Below, piece by piece: positions 42,284 to 54,620 of a DNA stretch of 64,000 nt. Numbering within the stretch: position 1 is the stretch's first letter; each line of letters begins with the position of its first letter. Origin of the DNA: Pollenia angustigena (taxonomy: Eukaryota; Arthropoda; Insecta; Diptera; Polleniidae); NCBI GenBank assembly GCA_930367215.1, contig OV884057.1, positions 252,552,830 through 252,616,829 on the forward strand, written 5' to 3'. The notes under the pieces were generated by a model. It searched no databases. It was not told the origin of the DNA and saw nothing but the letters and a program-made list of their open reading frames with translations. The position numbers and the translations under genes are program-made.

Positions 42284-43193
42284 GTCAAAAAGTAATTTCA
42301 ATTTTTGGGAATACAAAATTTTAATTTCAAAAGATTTTGTTATTCGTGCTTAATTCCCAGTTTTTATTATTGATAAAAACACTTGAAATTTATTGTTGAT
42401 GGGATAAGCTATTCCTATGCATTTCACTGGTTGCTTAGGCCAGATCATCAGGAAACTTCATCCATAAAGGTTTTAGACAAACTAAAGATATTAAACCAAA
42501 TAAAACTGTTAAACGTATAAGAATTATAGCAACAGTTCTACTTGTAACAATATCAAAGTTTAAACAAAACACATCAACAATAAACAACAGTGGGTTCATC
42601 TCATCTTACATTTCCCCACTACAATTAGTTGAAATTCTCTCAACATTAATTGTAGTTGTAAGTAGGTTAAGAAAAACAAAATAAAAAACAAACAACAACA
42701 TACAAAAGATGTTGTCAATTAAGTGTTTTTTTAGGCCGTGCACTTGCCTGTTTATTATCAAAAAGTAATTTAAATTTTTGGGAATACAAAATTTTAATTT
42801 CAAAAGATTTTGTTATTCGTGCTTAATTCCCAGTTTTTATTCTTGATAAAAACACTTGAAATTTATTGTTGATGGGATAAGCTATTCCTATGCATTTCAC
42901 TGGTTGCTTAGGCCAGATCATCAGGTAACTTCATCCATAAAGATTTTAGAAAAACTAAAGATATTAAACCAAATAAAACTGTTAAACGTATAAGACTTAT
43001 AGCAACAGTTTAACTTGTAACAATATCAAAGCTTTAACAAAACACATCAACAATAAAAAAGTGGGTTTATCTCATCTTACATTCCCCCCTACAATTAGTT
43101 AAAATTCTCTCAACATTAATTGTAGTTGTAAGTAGGTTAAGAAAAACAAAATAAAAAACAAACAACAACTTACAAAAGATGTTGTCAATTAAG
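42284..43193. repeat. two direct copies of a ~474-bp unit, left arm of a large palindrome
   Basis: tcaaaaagtaattt starts units at 42284 and 42758. Each contains gggataagctattcctatgc, cactggttgcttaggccaga and ctacaattagtt. The second unit stops at gttgtcaattaag (43193), where the inverted arm begins directly. Confidence 0.85.
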
Positions 43194-43790
43194 CCTAAGC
43201 AACCAGTGAAATGCATAGGAATAGCTTATCCCATCAACAATAAATTTCAAGTGTTTTTATCAAGAATAAAAACTGGGAATTAAGCACGAATAACAAAATC
43301 TTTTGAAATTAAAATTTTGTATTCCCAAAAATTGAAATTACTTTTTGATAATAAACAGGCAAGTGCACGGCCTAAAAAAACACTTAATTGACAACATCTT
43401 TTGTATGTTGTTGTTTGTTTTTTATTTTGTTTTTCTTAACCTACTTACAACTACAATTAATGTTGAGAGAATTTCAACTAATTGTAGTGGGGAAATGTAA
43501 GATGAGATGAACCCACTGTTGTTTATTGTTGATGTGTTTTGTTTAAACTTTGATATTGTTACAAGTAGAACTGTTGCTATAATTCTTATACGTTTAACAG
43601 TTTTATTTGGTTTAATATCTTTAGTTTGTCTAAAACCTTTATGGATGAAGTTTCCTGATGATCTGGCCTAAGCAACCAGTGAAATGCATAGGAATAGCTT
43701 ATCCCATCAACAATAAATTTCAAGTGTTTTTATCAATAATAAAAACTGGGAATTAAGCACGAATAACAAAATCTTTTGAAATTTTTAAAT
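43194..43790. repeat. inverted copy of the 474-bp unit, right arm of the palindrome (copy A)
   Basis: cctaagcaaccagtgaaatg onward is the reverse complement of the left arm, through ctttgatattgttacaagt and cttttgaaatt. It starts in mid-unit, so the loop side of an older longer palindrome is deleted. It belongs to the first of two 2.54-kb tandem copies. Confidence 0.85.
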
Positions 43791-44021
43791 TGTTTTTTTT
43801 TTTTAATTTTCTTACACAGCCCAAATTGGCCATTTATAATTTTAAATAAAAGAAATTAACAAATGTTTGATAAAGTTTGTATTCAAAAATAAGTATTGTG
43901 TACACAATTTGTAGACATTTTTGTAGAGACACACTTTTTTAGAGTTTAGAGAGAAATCAAATTTTGTTATTGACTGCGAACGTAATTTTGAAAAATAATT
44001 CTGGCAGCACTGGTCCAAATT

Positions 44022-44215
44022 ATAATCATACCCACGCCACAATAGTGAAGAGGGTATGATGGATTGGTGCTGATGTGTATAACATCTAAACATTTGGCAC
44101 TCGCCCCACTTCCAGATTGAATTTCTGAGTCGATTTAATGATGCCCGTCCAGCGGGCTCAATAGTTGGTTGTCTATCCATGAAAGCCTTGTTCGCAGAGT
44201 ACAGTCGCAATTATT
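44022..44215 (-). mobile_element. dispersed repeat family 2, terminal fragment (copy A)
   Basis: tacccacgccacaatagtga, agagggtatgatgg, ttggtgctgatgtgtataac and the later gtcgatttaatgatgcccgt and gcagagtacagtcgcaat match the right end of the fuller copy at 57632-58028 in inverted orientation. The minus-strand frame 43842-44210 is not a gene. Confidence 0.7.
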
Positions 44216-44732
44216 AAGCAAGTTTAATGAAATTTTATCATTTTAACAGCGACGAAGCCTCTTATATAATAATTTTGCGACAATAGCTTTTATGATACAC
44301 GGAAATAAGTTTGTTTTCTAAAGTAAACAATTTCATTTCTTAAAGCAAGAAAATCCATAATAATTTCTGAATTTTAACTTGTTTTGTTCGCACCTTTAAC
44401 CTTTAAATCACCCTAGTGTGAAAATCCACACAAAAGGAATAATTTTTACACGATAAACAAAAAAATTGTCGAGGTACACTAAAGAAACTTCTTGAATTTG
44501 TTAGCAATATCAATTAGGTACTGAAAACAGTTTTCGATAAAAAAAAAATATTTTTTAGTAACGAAATATTTCAGAAATTATGTAAGTTACACTCGTTTGT
44601 GGTTTCCCACACATATGTAGTTTCTATGTTGTTTGCACTAGATTCAAAATTTACTGTCGGCAAGTGTGAATATTTTTGAAATTGTTGCGAACTGCATGGA
44701 ATGTATGTTGTATGAAGTGAGTGCTTATAAAA

Positions 44733-44750
44733 ACACACACACACACACAC
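44733..44750. repeat. (AC)n microsatellite
   Basis: Nine AC units; the same tract occurs at +2544 in copy B. It produces a meaningless Cys/Val run in the overlapping minus-strand frame. Confidence 0.95.
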
Positions 44751-45639
44751 AAGCTTTGCATGGTTTGTTGTTGATCGCCAAAGGCATGAATTAATAATTA
44801 ATGTTAAGTTAGTCATAACTTTGATTACACACGAGCAATGGCGCATCAGCAAAGTAGACAAGCATTGCATATGTGTGAAAAACCACACACGAGGGTAACT
44901 AACGTCAGTTTTTTTTAGTATGATTTGAGTGTTAAATACAGAAACATTTTGCTTTAAATTGTTTAGTTCAAGCCATATTTTCTGTTGATTTAGTAAATAA
45001 TTATTTCCATGTATCAACTGTTTTTTGCTGTTTATAATTACTTTTGGTCTTTGCTGTATTCTGATTTATGTAGTTTAATTAAATGGCCAACATTTTGGTA
45101 AAACATTTGATCCCCACCCTCCCTCTTTTATGATTCTTTTGAAGAGAGTCAGGAGTCAATTTAGAATATAGTCGTTATAAAGAAATGTTAGAGGGTTAAT
45201 TTGTTCCACAAAAAAATTTCCGTAACATTTTTAGCAAAGTTGCTAACTATATCGTAGACCTCAGATGTAAATAATAGTTTCATATGCCGATATGCTGCAC
45301 GACCTGGCCAAAATTAGAAAACTTTAACCCTCCTAAAACAAAATTCCGTTGTGATCTTTCAAACACCAAAACACATATATTTTTTTTTTTTTTTTTTTGT
45401 CTGCTCCACCAGAATCAATTATCATTTATTTTGTTCTATGTTCTACAGTGTTATTAATAGTTGTTTAAAATTCTCCACCATAAAACTTTTATTATTTTAT
45501 TTCTTAGCAACTACTGCTCGATTTGATGCTTTAGAACTGTTTTGAGTTACATCAATCTTCTGAAAACTTTATTTTGGTACTCAGTAGTTTTGAAAACAAT
45601 AAAAGGTTCTATTCACAACAAAACATATTGTTACGTTAA

Positions 45640-48182
45640 ACTGTTGCTATAAGTCTTATACGTTTAACAGTTTTATTTGGTTTAATATCTTTAGTTTTTC
45701 TAAAATCTTTATGGATGAAGTTTCCTGATGATCTGGCCTAAGCAACCAGTGAAATGCATAGGAATAGCTTATCCCATCAACAATAAATTTCAAGTGTTTT
45801 TATCAAGAATAAAAACTGGGAATTAAGCACGAATAACAAAATCTTTTGAAATTAAAATTTTGTATTCCCAAAAATTGAAATTACTTTTTGATAATAAACA
45901 GGCAAGTGCACGGCCTAAAAAAACACTTAATTGACAACATCTTTTGTATGTTGTTGTTTGTTTTTTATTTTGTTTTTCTTAACCTACTTACAACTACAAT
46001 TAATGTTGAGAGAATTTCAACTAATTGTAGTGGGGAAATGTAAGATGAGATGAACCCACTGTTGTTTATTGTTGATGTGTTTTGTTTAAACTTTGATATT
46101 GTTACAAGTAGAACTGTTGCTATAATTCTTATACGTTTAACAGTTTTATTTGGTTTAATATCTTTAGTTTGTCTAAAACCTTTATGGATGAAGTTTCCTG
46201 ATGATCTGGCCTAAGCAACCAGTGAAATGCATAGGAATAGCTTATCCCATCAACAATAAATTTCAAGTGTTTTTATCAATAATAAAAACTGGGAATTAAG
46301 CACGAATAACAAAATCTTTTGAAATTTTTAAATTGTTTTTTTTTTTTTAATTTTCTAACACAGCCCAAATTGGCCATTTATAATTTTAAATAAAAGAAAT
46401 TAACAAATGTTTGATAAAGTTTGTATTCAAAAATAAGTATTGTGTACACAATTTGTAGACATTTTTGTAGAGACACACTTTTTTAGAGTTTAGAGAGAAA
46501 TCAAATTTTGTTATTGACTGCGAACGTAATTTTGAAAAATAATTCTGGCAGCACTGGTCCAAATTATAATCATACCCACGCCACAATAGTGAAGAGGGTA
46601 TGATGGATTGGTGCTGATGTGTATAACATCTAAACATTTGGCACTCGCCCCACTTCCAGATTGAATTTCTGAGTCGATTTAATGATGCCCGTCCAGCGGG
46701 CTCAATAGTTGGTTGTCTATCCATGAAAGCCTTGTTCGCAGAGTACAGTCGCAATTATTAAGCAAGTTTAATGAAATTTTATCATTTTAACAGCGACGAA
46801 GCCTCTTATATAATAATTTTGCGACAATAGCTTTTATGATACACGGAAATAAGTTGGTTTTCTAAAGTAAACAATTTCATTTCTTAAAGCAAGAAAATCC
46901 ATAATAATTTCTGAATTTTAACTTGTTTTGTTCGCACCTTTAACCTTTAAATCACCCTAGTGTGAAAATCCACACAAAAGGAATAATTTTTACACGATAA
47001 ACAAAAAAATTGTCGAGGTACACTAAAGAAACTTCTTGAATTTGTTAGCAATATCAATTAGGTACTGAAAACAGTTTTCGATAAAAAAAAAATATTTTTT
47101 AGTAACGAAATATTTCAGAAATTATGTAAGTTACACTCGTTTGTGGTTTCCCACACATATGTAGTTTCTATGTTGTTTGCACTAGATTCAAAATTTACTG
47201 TCGGCAAGTGTGAATATTTTTGAAATTGTTGCGAACTGCATGGAATGTATGTTGTATGAAGTGAGTGCTTATAAAAACACACACACACACACACAAGCTT
47301 TGCATGGTTTGTTGTTGATCGCCAAAGGCATGAATTAATAATTAATGTTAAGTTAGTCATAACTTTGATTACACACGAGCAATGGCGCATCAGCAAAGTA
47401 GACAAGCATTGCATATGTGTGAAAAACCACACACGAGGGTAACTAACGTCAGTTTTTTTTAGTGTGATTTGAGTGTTAAATACAGAAACATTTTGCTTTA
47501 AATTGTTTAGTTCAAGCCATATTTTCTGTTGATTTAGTAAATAATTATTTCCATGTATCAACTGTTTTTTGCTGTTTATAATTACTTTTGGTCTTTGCTG
47601 TATTCTGATTTATGTAGTTTAATTAAATGGCCAACATTTTGGTAAAACATTTGATCCCCACCCTCCCTCTTTTATGATTCTTTTGAAGAGAGTCAGGAGT
47701 CAATTTAGAATATAGTCGTTATAAAGAAATGTTAGAGGGTTAATTTGTTCCACAAAAAAATTTCCGTAACATTTTTAGCAAAGTTGCTAACTATATCGTA
47801 GACCTCAGATGTAAATAATAGTTTCATATGCCGATATGCTGCACGACCTGGCCAAAATTAGAAAACTTTAACCCTCCTAAAACAAAATTCCGTTGTGATC
47901 TTTCAAACACCAAAACACATATATTTTTTTTTTTTTTTTTTTGTCTGCTCCACCAGAATCAATTATCATTTATTTTGTTCTATGTTCTACAGTGTTATTA
48001 ATAGTTGTTTAAAATTCTCCACCATAAAACTTTTATTATTTTATTTCTTAGCAACTACTGCTCGATTTGATGCTTTAGAACTGTTTTGAGTTACATCAAT
48101 CTTCTGAAAACTTTATTTTGGTACTCAGTAGTTTTGAAAACAATAAAAGGTTCTATTCACAACAAAACATATTGTTACGTTA
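45640..48182. repeat. 2.54-kb tandem duplication, copy B
   Basis: Begins with 97 extra bases of the inverted 474-bp unit (aactgttgctataagtctta...atctggcc, the inverse of about 42907-43003) that copy A lacks, then follows copy A to ...attgttacgtta at 48182. The junction shares gtta(a), suggesting microhomology. Internal differences are rare, for example a T-run of different length near 46345 and one substitution near 47464. Confidence 0.95.
46566..46759 (-). mobile_element. dispersed repeat family 2, terminal fragment (copy B)
   Basis: Duplicate of 44022-44215. Confidence 0.7.
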
Positions 48183-48305
48183 CTGCCTTTCAAAAACGTT
48201 TTGGTTTATTTCCTTTATAATAAACCGTTTCGAGTTCTTTTATTGCAGTTCAAATAAAACAAATAAGCACAACGATTTAATGTATAACACTTATTTATTA
48301 AGAAC
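48183..48305. other. short non-coding spacer
   Basis: Nothing recognisable between the tandem block and the hairpin element. Confidence 0.4.
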
Positions 48306-48308
48306 TTA

Positions 48309-48436
48309 TGTGCTGTTTCCAGGTGACAAACAATTGATTGTGCAGCAAAATTTATATGAAAATCACTCAGTTTTTTGAGTGCTTTTCATATAAATTTTAC
48401 TACACAATCAATTGTTTGTCACCTGGAAACAGCACA
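48309..48436. mobile_element. 128-bp near-perfect hairpin element with TTA duplication
   Basis: Arms starting tgtgctgtttccaggtgac (48309) and ending gtcacctggaaacagcaca (48436) are complementary over about 61 bp with three mismatches around a 6-base loop near 48370-48375. TTA lies on both sides (48306-48308, 48437-48439). This is a minimal foldback MITE. If transcribed it would form a long hairpin RNA. Confidence 0.85.
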
Positions 48437-48439
48437 TTA

Positions 48440-50717
48440 GTCACTTTAACAACCGTAATTTATATATTTTATTTACACTTCAAACGCTTATAGTTTTCTC
48501 CGCGTGATGGGCTCTTAACTTGACAAAGTCTGAACTAATACTGTTTTTTTATGCTAGCCGCCGCAAGTATTTATACTATAATTCAGCCATCTAGAACATT
48601 CGAAATGTTTCTCGACTTTAGCTTTTTTAACGTTCATTTCTAGTTCTTTCTGCACATTGGGATTGAAGTGTACTAAATGATAAAAATTTTCAATAACAAT
48701 GTAAACTAATAAAATAACTAACAAATACTTAATAACTAATCCATACAAGATAAATAATTACAACTAATTCCTAAACAATAATTACAACTAACCAAAGTTA
48801 CTTTCGTAACAATATTTTACTCATTTATACATCCATTTAAACATAAACCAACAAATTAGAAAGTTTTTGAAGAAATAAAATGCGTTAAATATTTACGACA
48901 GAATTTTAAAATATGTTAAAACTGTGTCTTAGAATACTATAAATTACTTCTCTCCTGAAATGAAGTGCTTAAACAAAAGTAAGTGAAAACTTTTTCTCGT
49001 ATTTTTTTACTGCCGCTGCTTTAACTTTGCGGTTTTACGGAAAAGTTCTTTCATTAAGAAATTTCATATATTTGAAATAATGAAATTTCAAGTGCAAAAT
49101 AGATTTGTTGTATTTTTTGTTGTTCGCCGCTTTTAAAATATATCATTTTATTATTGGTAACTATATATGTAAATTTTTTTTCGTAATGAAAGGATTGCGT
49201 CCCTATTACGGAGGATACAAGTGTTCTGGATAATTAAGCGGACTAAGAGAACAGCACCGAAATTAAAATCGAAGATATTTTACAGACCGAAAAACCATCA
49301 ACGATCAACAATTTTAAGACTGATAGCACAATGGCAAAAGGAGTTCCCAAACCTAATAGCGCCAAAAAAGCCATTCAAAATTACGAGCAGGCTTAAAACC
49401 CAAAGGTTAGCGATAGTGAGGAAGTCCCATCTATTTTAGAAGTCTTTTATAAAAAACAGAGTACATAGTTCACCAAACGGAACTTTATTGTGAGCAGAAA
49501 GGTATTCTATTTTCATTTCATTTTAATTGAAATGATGAGATTTCAAGTGCAAAATAGATTTTTTGTATTGTTTGTTGTTCGCCTTAGTGTTATCTCAGAC
49601 TAATGAAAGCTATGTTGGATGTGATTAACGGATATGTGTTGGAAATTTTAAAAGAATGATTGTTTACGAAGTTTATATTGAATATCTATTAAGTAAGAGT
49701 CGTTTAAAGTCTATTTAATTTTAAGAGAAGCGTTAAACTTTAAAAAGATTTTAAGTTCTTTTTTTTGAAGTTTCTATTTCAATTGAATTTCTTGTATTAC
49801 TTTAGCCCCTCCATCGAAAGTAATTTAAAAGTAAAACAAAAAACCGAAACCTAAGGCCTTAAATAAGGCTGTTAAAAAGATACTACTCAAGCAACAATTA
49901 CAACAACAACTTACACAATAGGAGCAACAGCTACACTTGTTCTTTTAAAATGCTACAAACAATACGTCTAGGCTCTGGATACTTCAACATGTTTCGTGCA
50001 TTTTCTCTCAATTTATCATGGCATATAGTTGCAATACAATTGTATTTGTGTGAGTTTTGTAGACGAGTAACGGCACAGAATAGAGAAATTACATCTATCA
50101 TTAAACTAAACTCACACTCAAACAACAAAATCTGCATTAACAACCAGGCATTTTGTACGTATAAACTTATACTATAAAGAAACTTTTAAATAAAACTATG
50201 CAGACTCTTCTCGATAATTGTTTTCCTTGTTTTTCGCTTCAAATTTTTTTTTCGTTTTATGTTTATCCAAAAGTCTACCACGTGTTGGAAAAGAGAAAAT
50301 TGTCTGCTGAATGGTACACGTTAGAATGCCAGTACAACATGTAAGACAGTATTAACAAGTCTAAAGGGAACAGTGGGACTATAACCATTAAAATGTAGCA
50401 AAAACTAAGTAATAGTTGAAATTACTTCGAAGCATTGATCTTTAAATTATCAAGTAAGGACATAAAATTCTTATGCGATTATTATTTATTAGTAAGTAAT
50501 TTGTGAAAAATGTTTTCATGATAACAAAAATTTTATAAGGTAATTTCGAGCAACGATGATTTGTTATTGGGAAGCTTAAATTGTTTCAGCTTAATACCAA
50601 TTTTTAGACAAGATATCTTCAACATTAAGTAAATTTTAATGAGTAGGACTCCTATTGTATATTAGGCTTCTTTCTTGAACAAAAAAACATACTGTCAAAT
50701 TTCTGTTCAAAATTATG
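48440..50717. other. mostly non-coding; one unexplained basic frame between direct repeats
   Basis: A ~60-bp direct repeat (tgaaatttcaagtgcaaaat, tttgttgttcgcc) lies at about 49069-49128 and 49528-49587. Between them, 49195-49440 is less AT-rich and encodes a basic frame (RTAPKLKSKIFYRPKNHQRS...) that I do not recognise. The flanking repeats suggest a small inserted or duplicated unit. The rest shows no gene. Confidence 0.35.
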
Positions 50718-50725
50718 GACTGTAC
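50718..50725 (+). repeat. 8-bp target-site duplication, left (hAT)
   Basis: gactgtac, repeated exactly at 52683-52690. Confidence 0.85.
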
Positions 50726-50994
50726 CAAGGCGAATTTACTTCAGGTGGTGTCGAAAAGACAGCCGGTTTTTTTTTTGTTCAGGCCAGATGTGTCAAAAGT
50801 TTGTTTACATGTGCTTTTTAAAATTGAGTTTTTAAATAACCATTTTGCTTTACAACTTATAAATGAAAAAATTAAACAATAAAGAAATGATAAATTAAAC
50901 TATGTATAAAAATTAAGTTAAAATCTTTTTTATATCACCAAAACTAATTTTTACCATTATAACTATAGCTTAAAGCTATTTCTATGATTATGTG

Positions 50995-51234
50995 CACACA
51001 GAAAAAAATAAAAATTGATTTCAATTAAAAATTTGTGATATTAATTAAAAAAGTAATTAAATTTGCACCAGTAAACAAATTAATAGTATCAATTAAACCA
51101 GTTAATAGTATTAATTAAACGTTTAATTTACTTGATTAAACGTTTAATTCACTTGATTACATTTTTAATTAAAACTGATTTTATTTTTGATTAATGCTTT
51201 AATTGGTGAAAAATTTTGGAGAATTTTTTCTGTG
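50995..51234. mobile_element. MITE with CACACAGAAAAAA-type ends, nested in the hAT
   Basis: cacacagaaaaaaataaaaa at the left and gaattttttctgtg at the right are inverted. The inside has attaaacgtttaatt palindromes repeated twice. The terminal motif is shared with elements at 4441, 53300, 58461 and 63059. Confidence 0.7.
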
Positions 51235-51446
51235 CAGTTTAATATTTAAATGTATAAAATGAACACAGAAAAGAAACGGCTTAGAATTTTTTAAATACAA
51301 CATTAAATTCAACCGAATTTGGGAATTAATGCTCACAAAAATTGCACAAGTTTATGTTAGAAAAACTGTTATTTTCTTAATTCCAAAAATAATTTTATTT
51401 TTTTTTAATTTTTTTTTTTTCTCAATTATTTTTGTTAATTTTAGTT

Positions 51447-52526
51447 TAGGGATGCCAGATAAATTTTTTCTTCAATCCCAAATTTAAAATAAAAATTACT
51501 TAAAATATCCCCTCTAAAAATAAAAAGCCACTAAATAATTCTTTAAAAAAAAAATTATTTAGTTTAGCATAGATAAGCACACTAAAACAATAATGTCATG
51601 TAACCAATTTTACAATTTGGTAATTATCTTACAAATTCTGACCAAAAATCTACGTTATTAAAAGAAGTGGAAGTTGTGATCAGCTAATCTAAGATATAAT
51701 TAATAGATTTAAAATTTCTTGTTCCTATGACTAGTGGTAAAAATATAAACCTTAAAGCATCATGAGAACATTGGCAAACATGCTGCTAGCATTAATGGAG
51801 TCTGCCTGGAAATCCATGTTACACCATTTTATATCGTTTAAGAACTTGAAATGTTCACAACTTCAGAAAATTCCAAATGTGGAGAATTCGGGCTATAATA
51901 ACGTCCCACAAACTCATCCATTTAACGCGTAAAATATTAATTGGCTTAGCCATTCAAGAGTGTTCTTTAAATCGAAAAAGCAAAACAATAAAATTGTTCA
52001 GTTGTTTGTAATACTCTTTTAAACTAATTTGTATAATTTTTATTATAAAATTCAGTTTAACAAAGAAATAATTGTTTAATATTTGTCGTAAAATTCTTTT
52101 ATCACGGAAATCTTATTAAAAAATTACATATACAATTTTTGGGTTTTTTGTTTTCGATTTTCAGAACACCCCTGAATACGTTTAAAAGTATTTTTACTTC
52201 ATAGAGTTTTAACAGGTCAACCTTAACAAATGGGGCAAACGTTTTTTAGATGAGAAAAATATGCTGCTGATTAATTTTAAATAAAAAACTGATATTTACT
52301 GATCAGTAAATCAGATAATAATTTGTTTCATATACATTGTATTAAAATGAGTTTTGTACATAAAAAATCTTACAGATTTTATATATGTATGATGGCTTGT
52401 AACAGAAACAAATCTATCAATAATTTCCCTAAAGAGAAAAATGTTTTTTTTACATTCTCAATTTAAGCCCGAAATTAATTTTTTTTAAACTAATTTGAAA
52501 TTAGAACCCCAAATCTGGTAGCCCTG
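51447..52526. mobile_element. nested hAT-like MITE (TAGGGATGCCAGAT ends)
   Basis: tagggatgccagat at 51447 and, inverted, cagggctaccagat at the right end (to 52526) are typical hAT-style CAGGG termini. Adjacent 8-mers ttttagtt and ctttagtc agree at six of eight positions, compatible with an old 8-bp duplication. Non-coding and AT-rich. Confidence 0.6.
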
Positions 52527-52682
52527 CTTTAGTCAACTATTTTAGACAAGGCGAATTCATATATATATTAATTCGCCTTGTTTTTGACATTACATGACCG
52601 AAAAATAAAAACAAAATACATGTTGTTTTTTGTGTTGTTGACTTGTTGTAGTCTCGCCGCCACCTGAAGTAAATTCGCCTTG

Positions 52683-52690
52683 GACTGTAC
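52683..52690 (+). repeat. 8-bp target-site duplication, right (hAT)
   Basis: gactgtac, identical to 50718-50725. Confidence 0.85.
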
Positions 52691-53299
52691 TTTTGGGCAA
52701 ATGTTTTAGGTTAACAGCAGTAAATGTATTTTAAACTATTTTTTCTACCAAAAATTTAGTACTGTTGTAGTTTTATAAAGTACTTTTTAAAGTATAAAAT
52801 ACAGCATTTCATTCAATAATTTTTACATTTATACCATTTTTTCACTGTAAGAAGAGTTTATCTGGATGTGGACAAATGCACGAATTTCGATTGAGCCAAT
52901 TTGCAGAGTAAGGGACAAGATATTGGTTTAGAAGTCGGGATCAATTTCAGAAGATTATAATTTCAGTACCCGATATAATCGGCCTGCCGAGAGACTCTTT
53001 TGTTACAAATACAATAAAGAGCTTGAGGTATCGGTGTCTTGACTCTGTTGAGAGACATGAAACCACAATGATTGATTATCCAACATGCTCTGAGGTAACA
53101 GAAATTTCAAGACAATATAAGATTACATCTAGCTATATAACTAAATCAGTAGTTCCGCAGGAAACCGTTAAGCATGGAGTAAATGAAATGTAAAAAGCCA
53201 CATGCGCATGTGTTTCTGATGTAATTTTGCCGTCATTACAAAGCCTCAATGCTTATTGTGTGTTCTGTGATGACGTCTAAATTACTGCAGAGCCACAAG
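52691..53299. other. unidentified, coding-like composition at 52850-53280
   Basis: The part from about 52970 reads GLPRDSFVTNTIKSLRYRCL and then SVERHETTMIDYPTCSEV on the plus strand up to a stop near 53190. This looks like decayed coding sequence, but I do not recognise it. The MITE at 53300 interrupts whatever it was; less AT-rich sequence resumes at 54621. Confidence 0.25.
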
Positions 53300-54620
53300 C
53301 ACGCAAAGAAAAAACATGGTTGTGGTAAACATATTCTAAGAGCAACATATTATGATAAGAATTATGATTGTAGTCACCATATTAAGATAATTATTGAATC
53401 TTATTATGACTAAATATACTCGTAATATGTCATCATAATATTTTTCCCTTAATCATATTATTATTCTGTTAATCATACTAAGTTAAGAAGTAATCAAATT
53501 ATTGTCATGTTAATCATAATAAGCTAAGAAATTTATCATATTATTGTCATGTTAATCATAATAAGCTAAGAAGTAATCATATTATCATCATGTTAATCAT
53601 AATAAATTTAGAAGCAATCATATTATGATACAGCACCTTTCATAGCTGTCATAAAAATACAAAATAAATTAAAATATTTTTTCATCGATTTTCTTATTTT
53701 TTGTGGCTTTTTACAATTTTTCTTAATGTTAATCAAATAGCGGAGTTCAATATAAGGCTTGCAAAAGAGCAAATGAAAAATCTGTCATGGGCAACCGCGT
53801 GTGTCCATTTTTTTCCGATTTTAAGATGTTGGTGCCATATTGCCTAATTTTGAACGCTCTTTACATTTTTTTTGACAAAGGATGGATCAATTCCGACTTT
53901 TTAACGTAATGGCAAAGTGTAAAATGTTCAATACCTAGCCCATAGTTTGATCTAGTATGGTTTTTCGGCTTTCCTGAACAATTTGTTTTAAGACATACGC
54001 GGATGCCCATGAAAACTACAGAAATATCGTAGCACTTTTATAAAATATATCGAAATCTCTGTGTATTTTGTTGTTGGATTTTACAAAAAAAAAAAACTAC
54101 GATATTTTGCATTTGCACTATAACATCACTAATACTGAATGAACTCCGCTAATATTTTAATTTTTTTAATTTCTTTCAACTTATTTTTTTTATGGGAATT
54201 TATCTTTTAATTGTTTAACCGCTCACATATAAAATAAACGGCACAACTGATTCAAAATTATTTTACAAATGGCGCTAACAAAATATTATTAGACTAAAAA
54301 TAGTTTGATTGCATCTTTAACATAATATGATAAATGTATAGAAAGTTATCATGTTATGGCTATTAAATATCATGATATGGTTGTGAGAAATATAATATGT
54401 TTAGAAAGTTATCATAATTAAGTTGTTAGAAAAATAATTATTTTTCGGTCAACAATACTCAAATTCATAATTGCGATAAACATTGATATGTTAACAGTAA
54501 CTATAATATTGTTGACATTAAATAAAAATAACAATTATTTGTGTACGACAACAATATATTGTTACATTAAACATACTGTTGTTGCCGTAACCATGCCCAA
54601 CCATATTTTTTCTCTGTGTG
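53300..54620. mobile_element. CACGCA-ended MITE, longer third copy
   Basis: Same element as 4441-5525 with the ends cacgcaaagaaaaaacatgg and ttttttctctgtgtg. It retains two segments missing from the other copies (about 53749-53787 and 53831-54028). These lie within the inner pair agcggagttca...tgaactccgct (about 53741-54136), so that inner element was internally deleted in the 4.4- and 12.1-kb copies. Flanks again lack an obvious target duplication. Confidence 0.75.

Larger units (their letters stand above)
43194..45639. repeat. 2.54-kb tandem duplication, copy A
   Basis: Markers such as the minus-strand frames at 43842, 44571 and 45351 recur at exactly +2544. Copy A ends ...caaaacatattgttacgtta at 45639. 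Contents are the inverted 474-bp unit, a family-2 repeat fragment, an (AC)n tract and non-coding DNA. Confidence 0.95.
50726..52682. mobile_element. non-autonomous hAT element, 1957 bp
   Basis: Termini CAAGGCGAATTTACTTCAGG and, inverted, the same 20 bases at the right end, with a shared ggtgg extension. The 8-bp duplication gactgtac and the CAAGG start (hAT consensus YARNG) together identify the superfamily. No transposase frame is present. Two further elements are nested inside (50995-51234 and 51447-52526). A small internal palindrome caaggcgaattc...aattcgccttg at about 52548-52581 repeats the terminal motif. Confidence 0.85.

Noticed and set aside
44571..45017. 148-codon minus-strand frame, repeated at 47115-47561
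   Set aside because: Present twice only because of the 2.54-kb duplication; it runs through an (AC)n tract and has no family motif.
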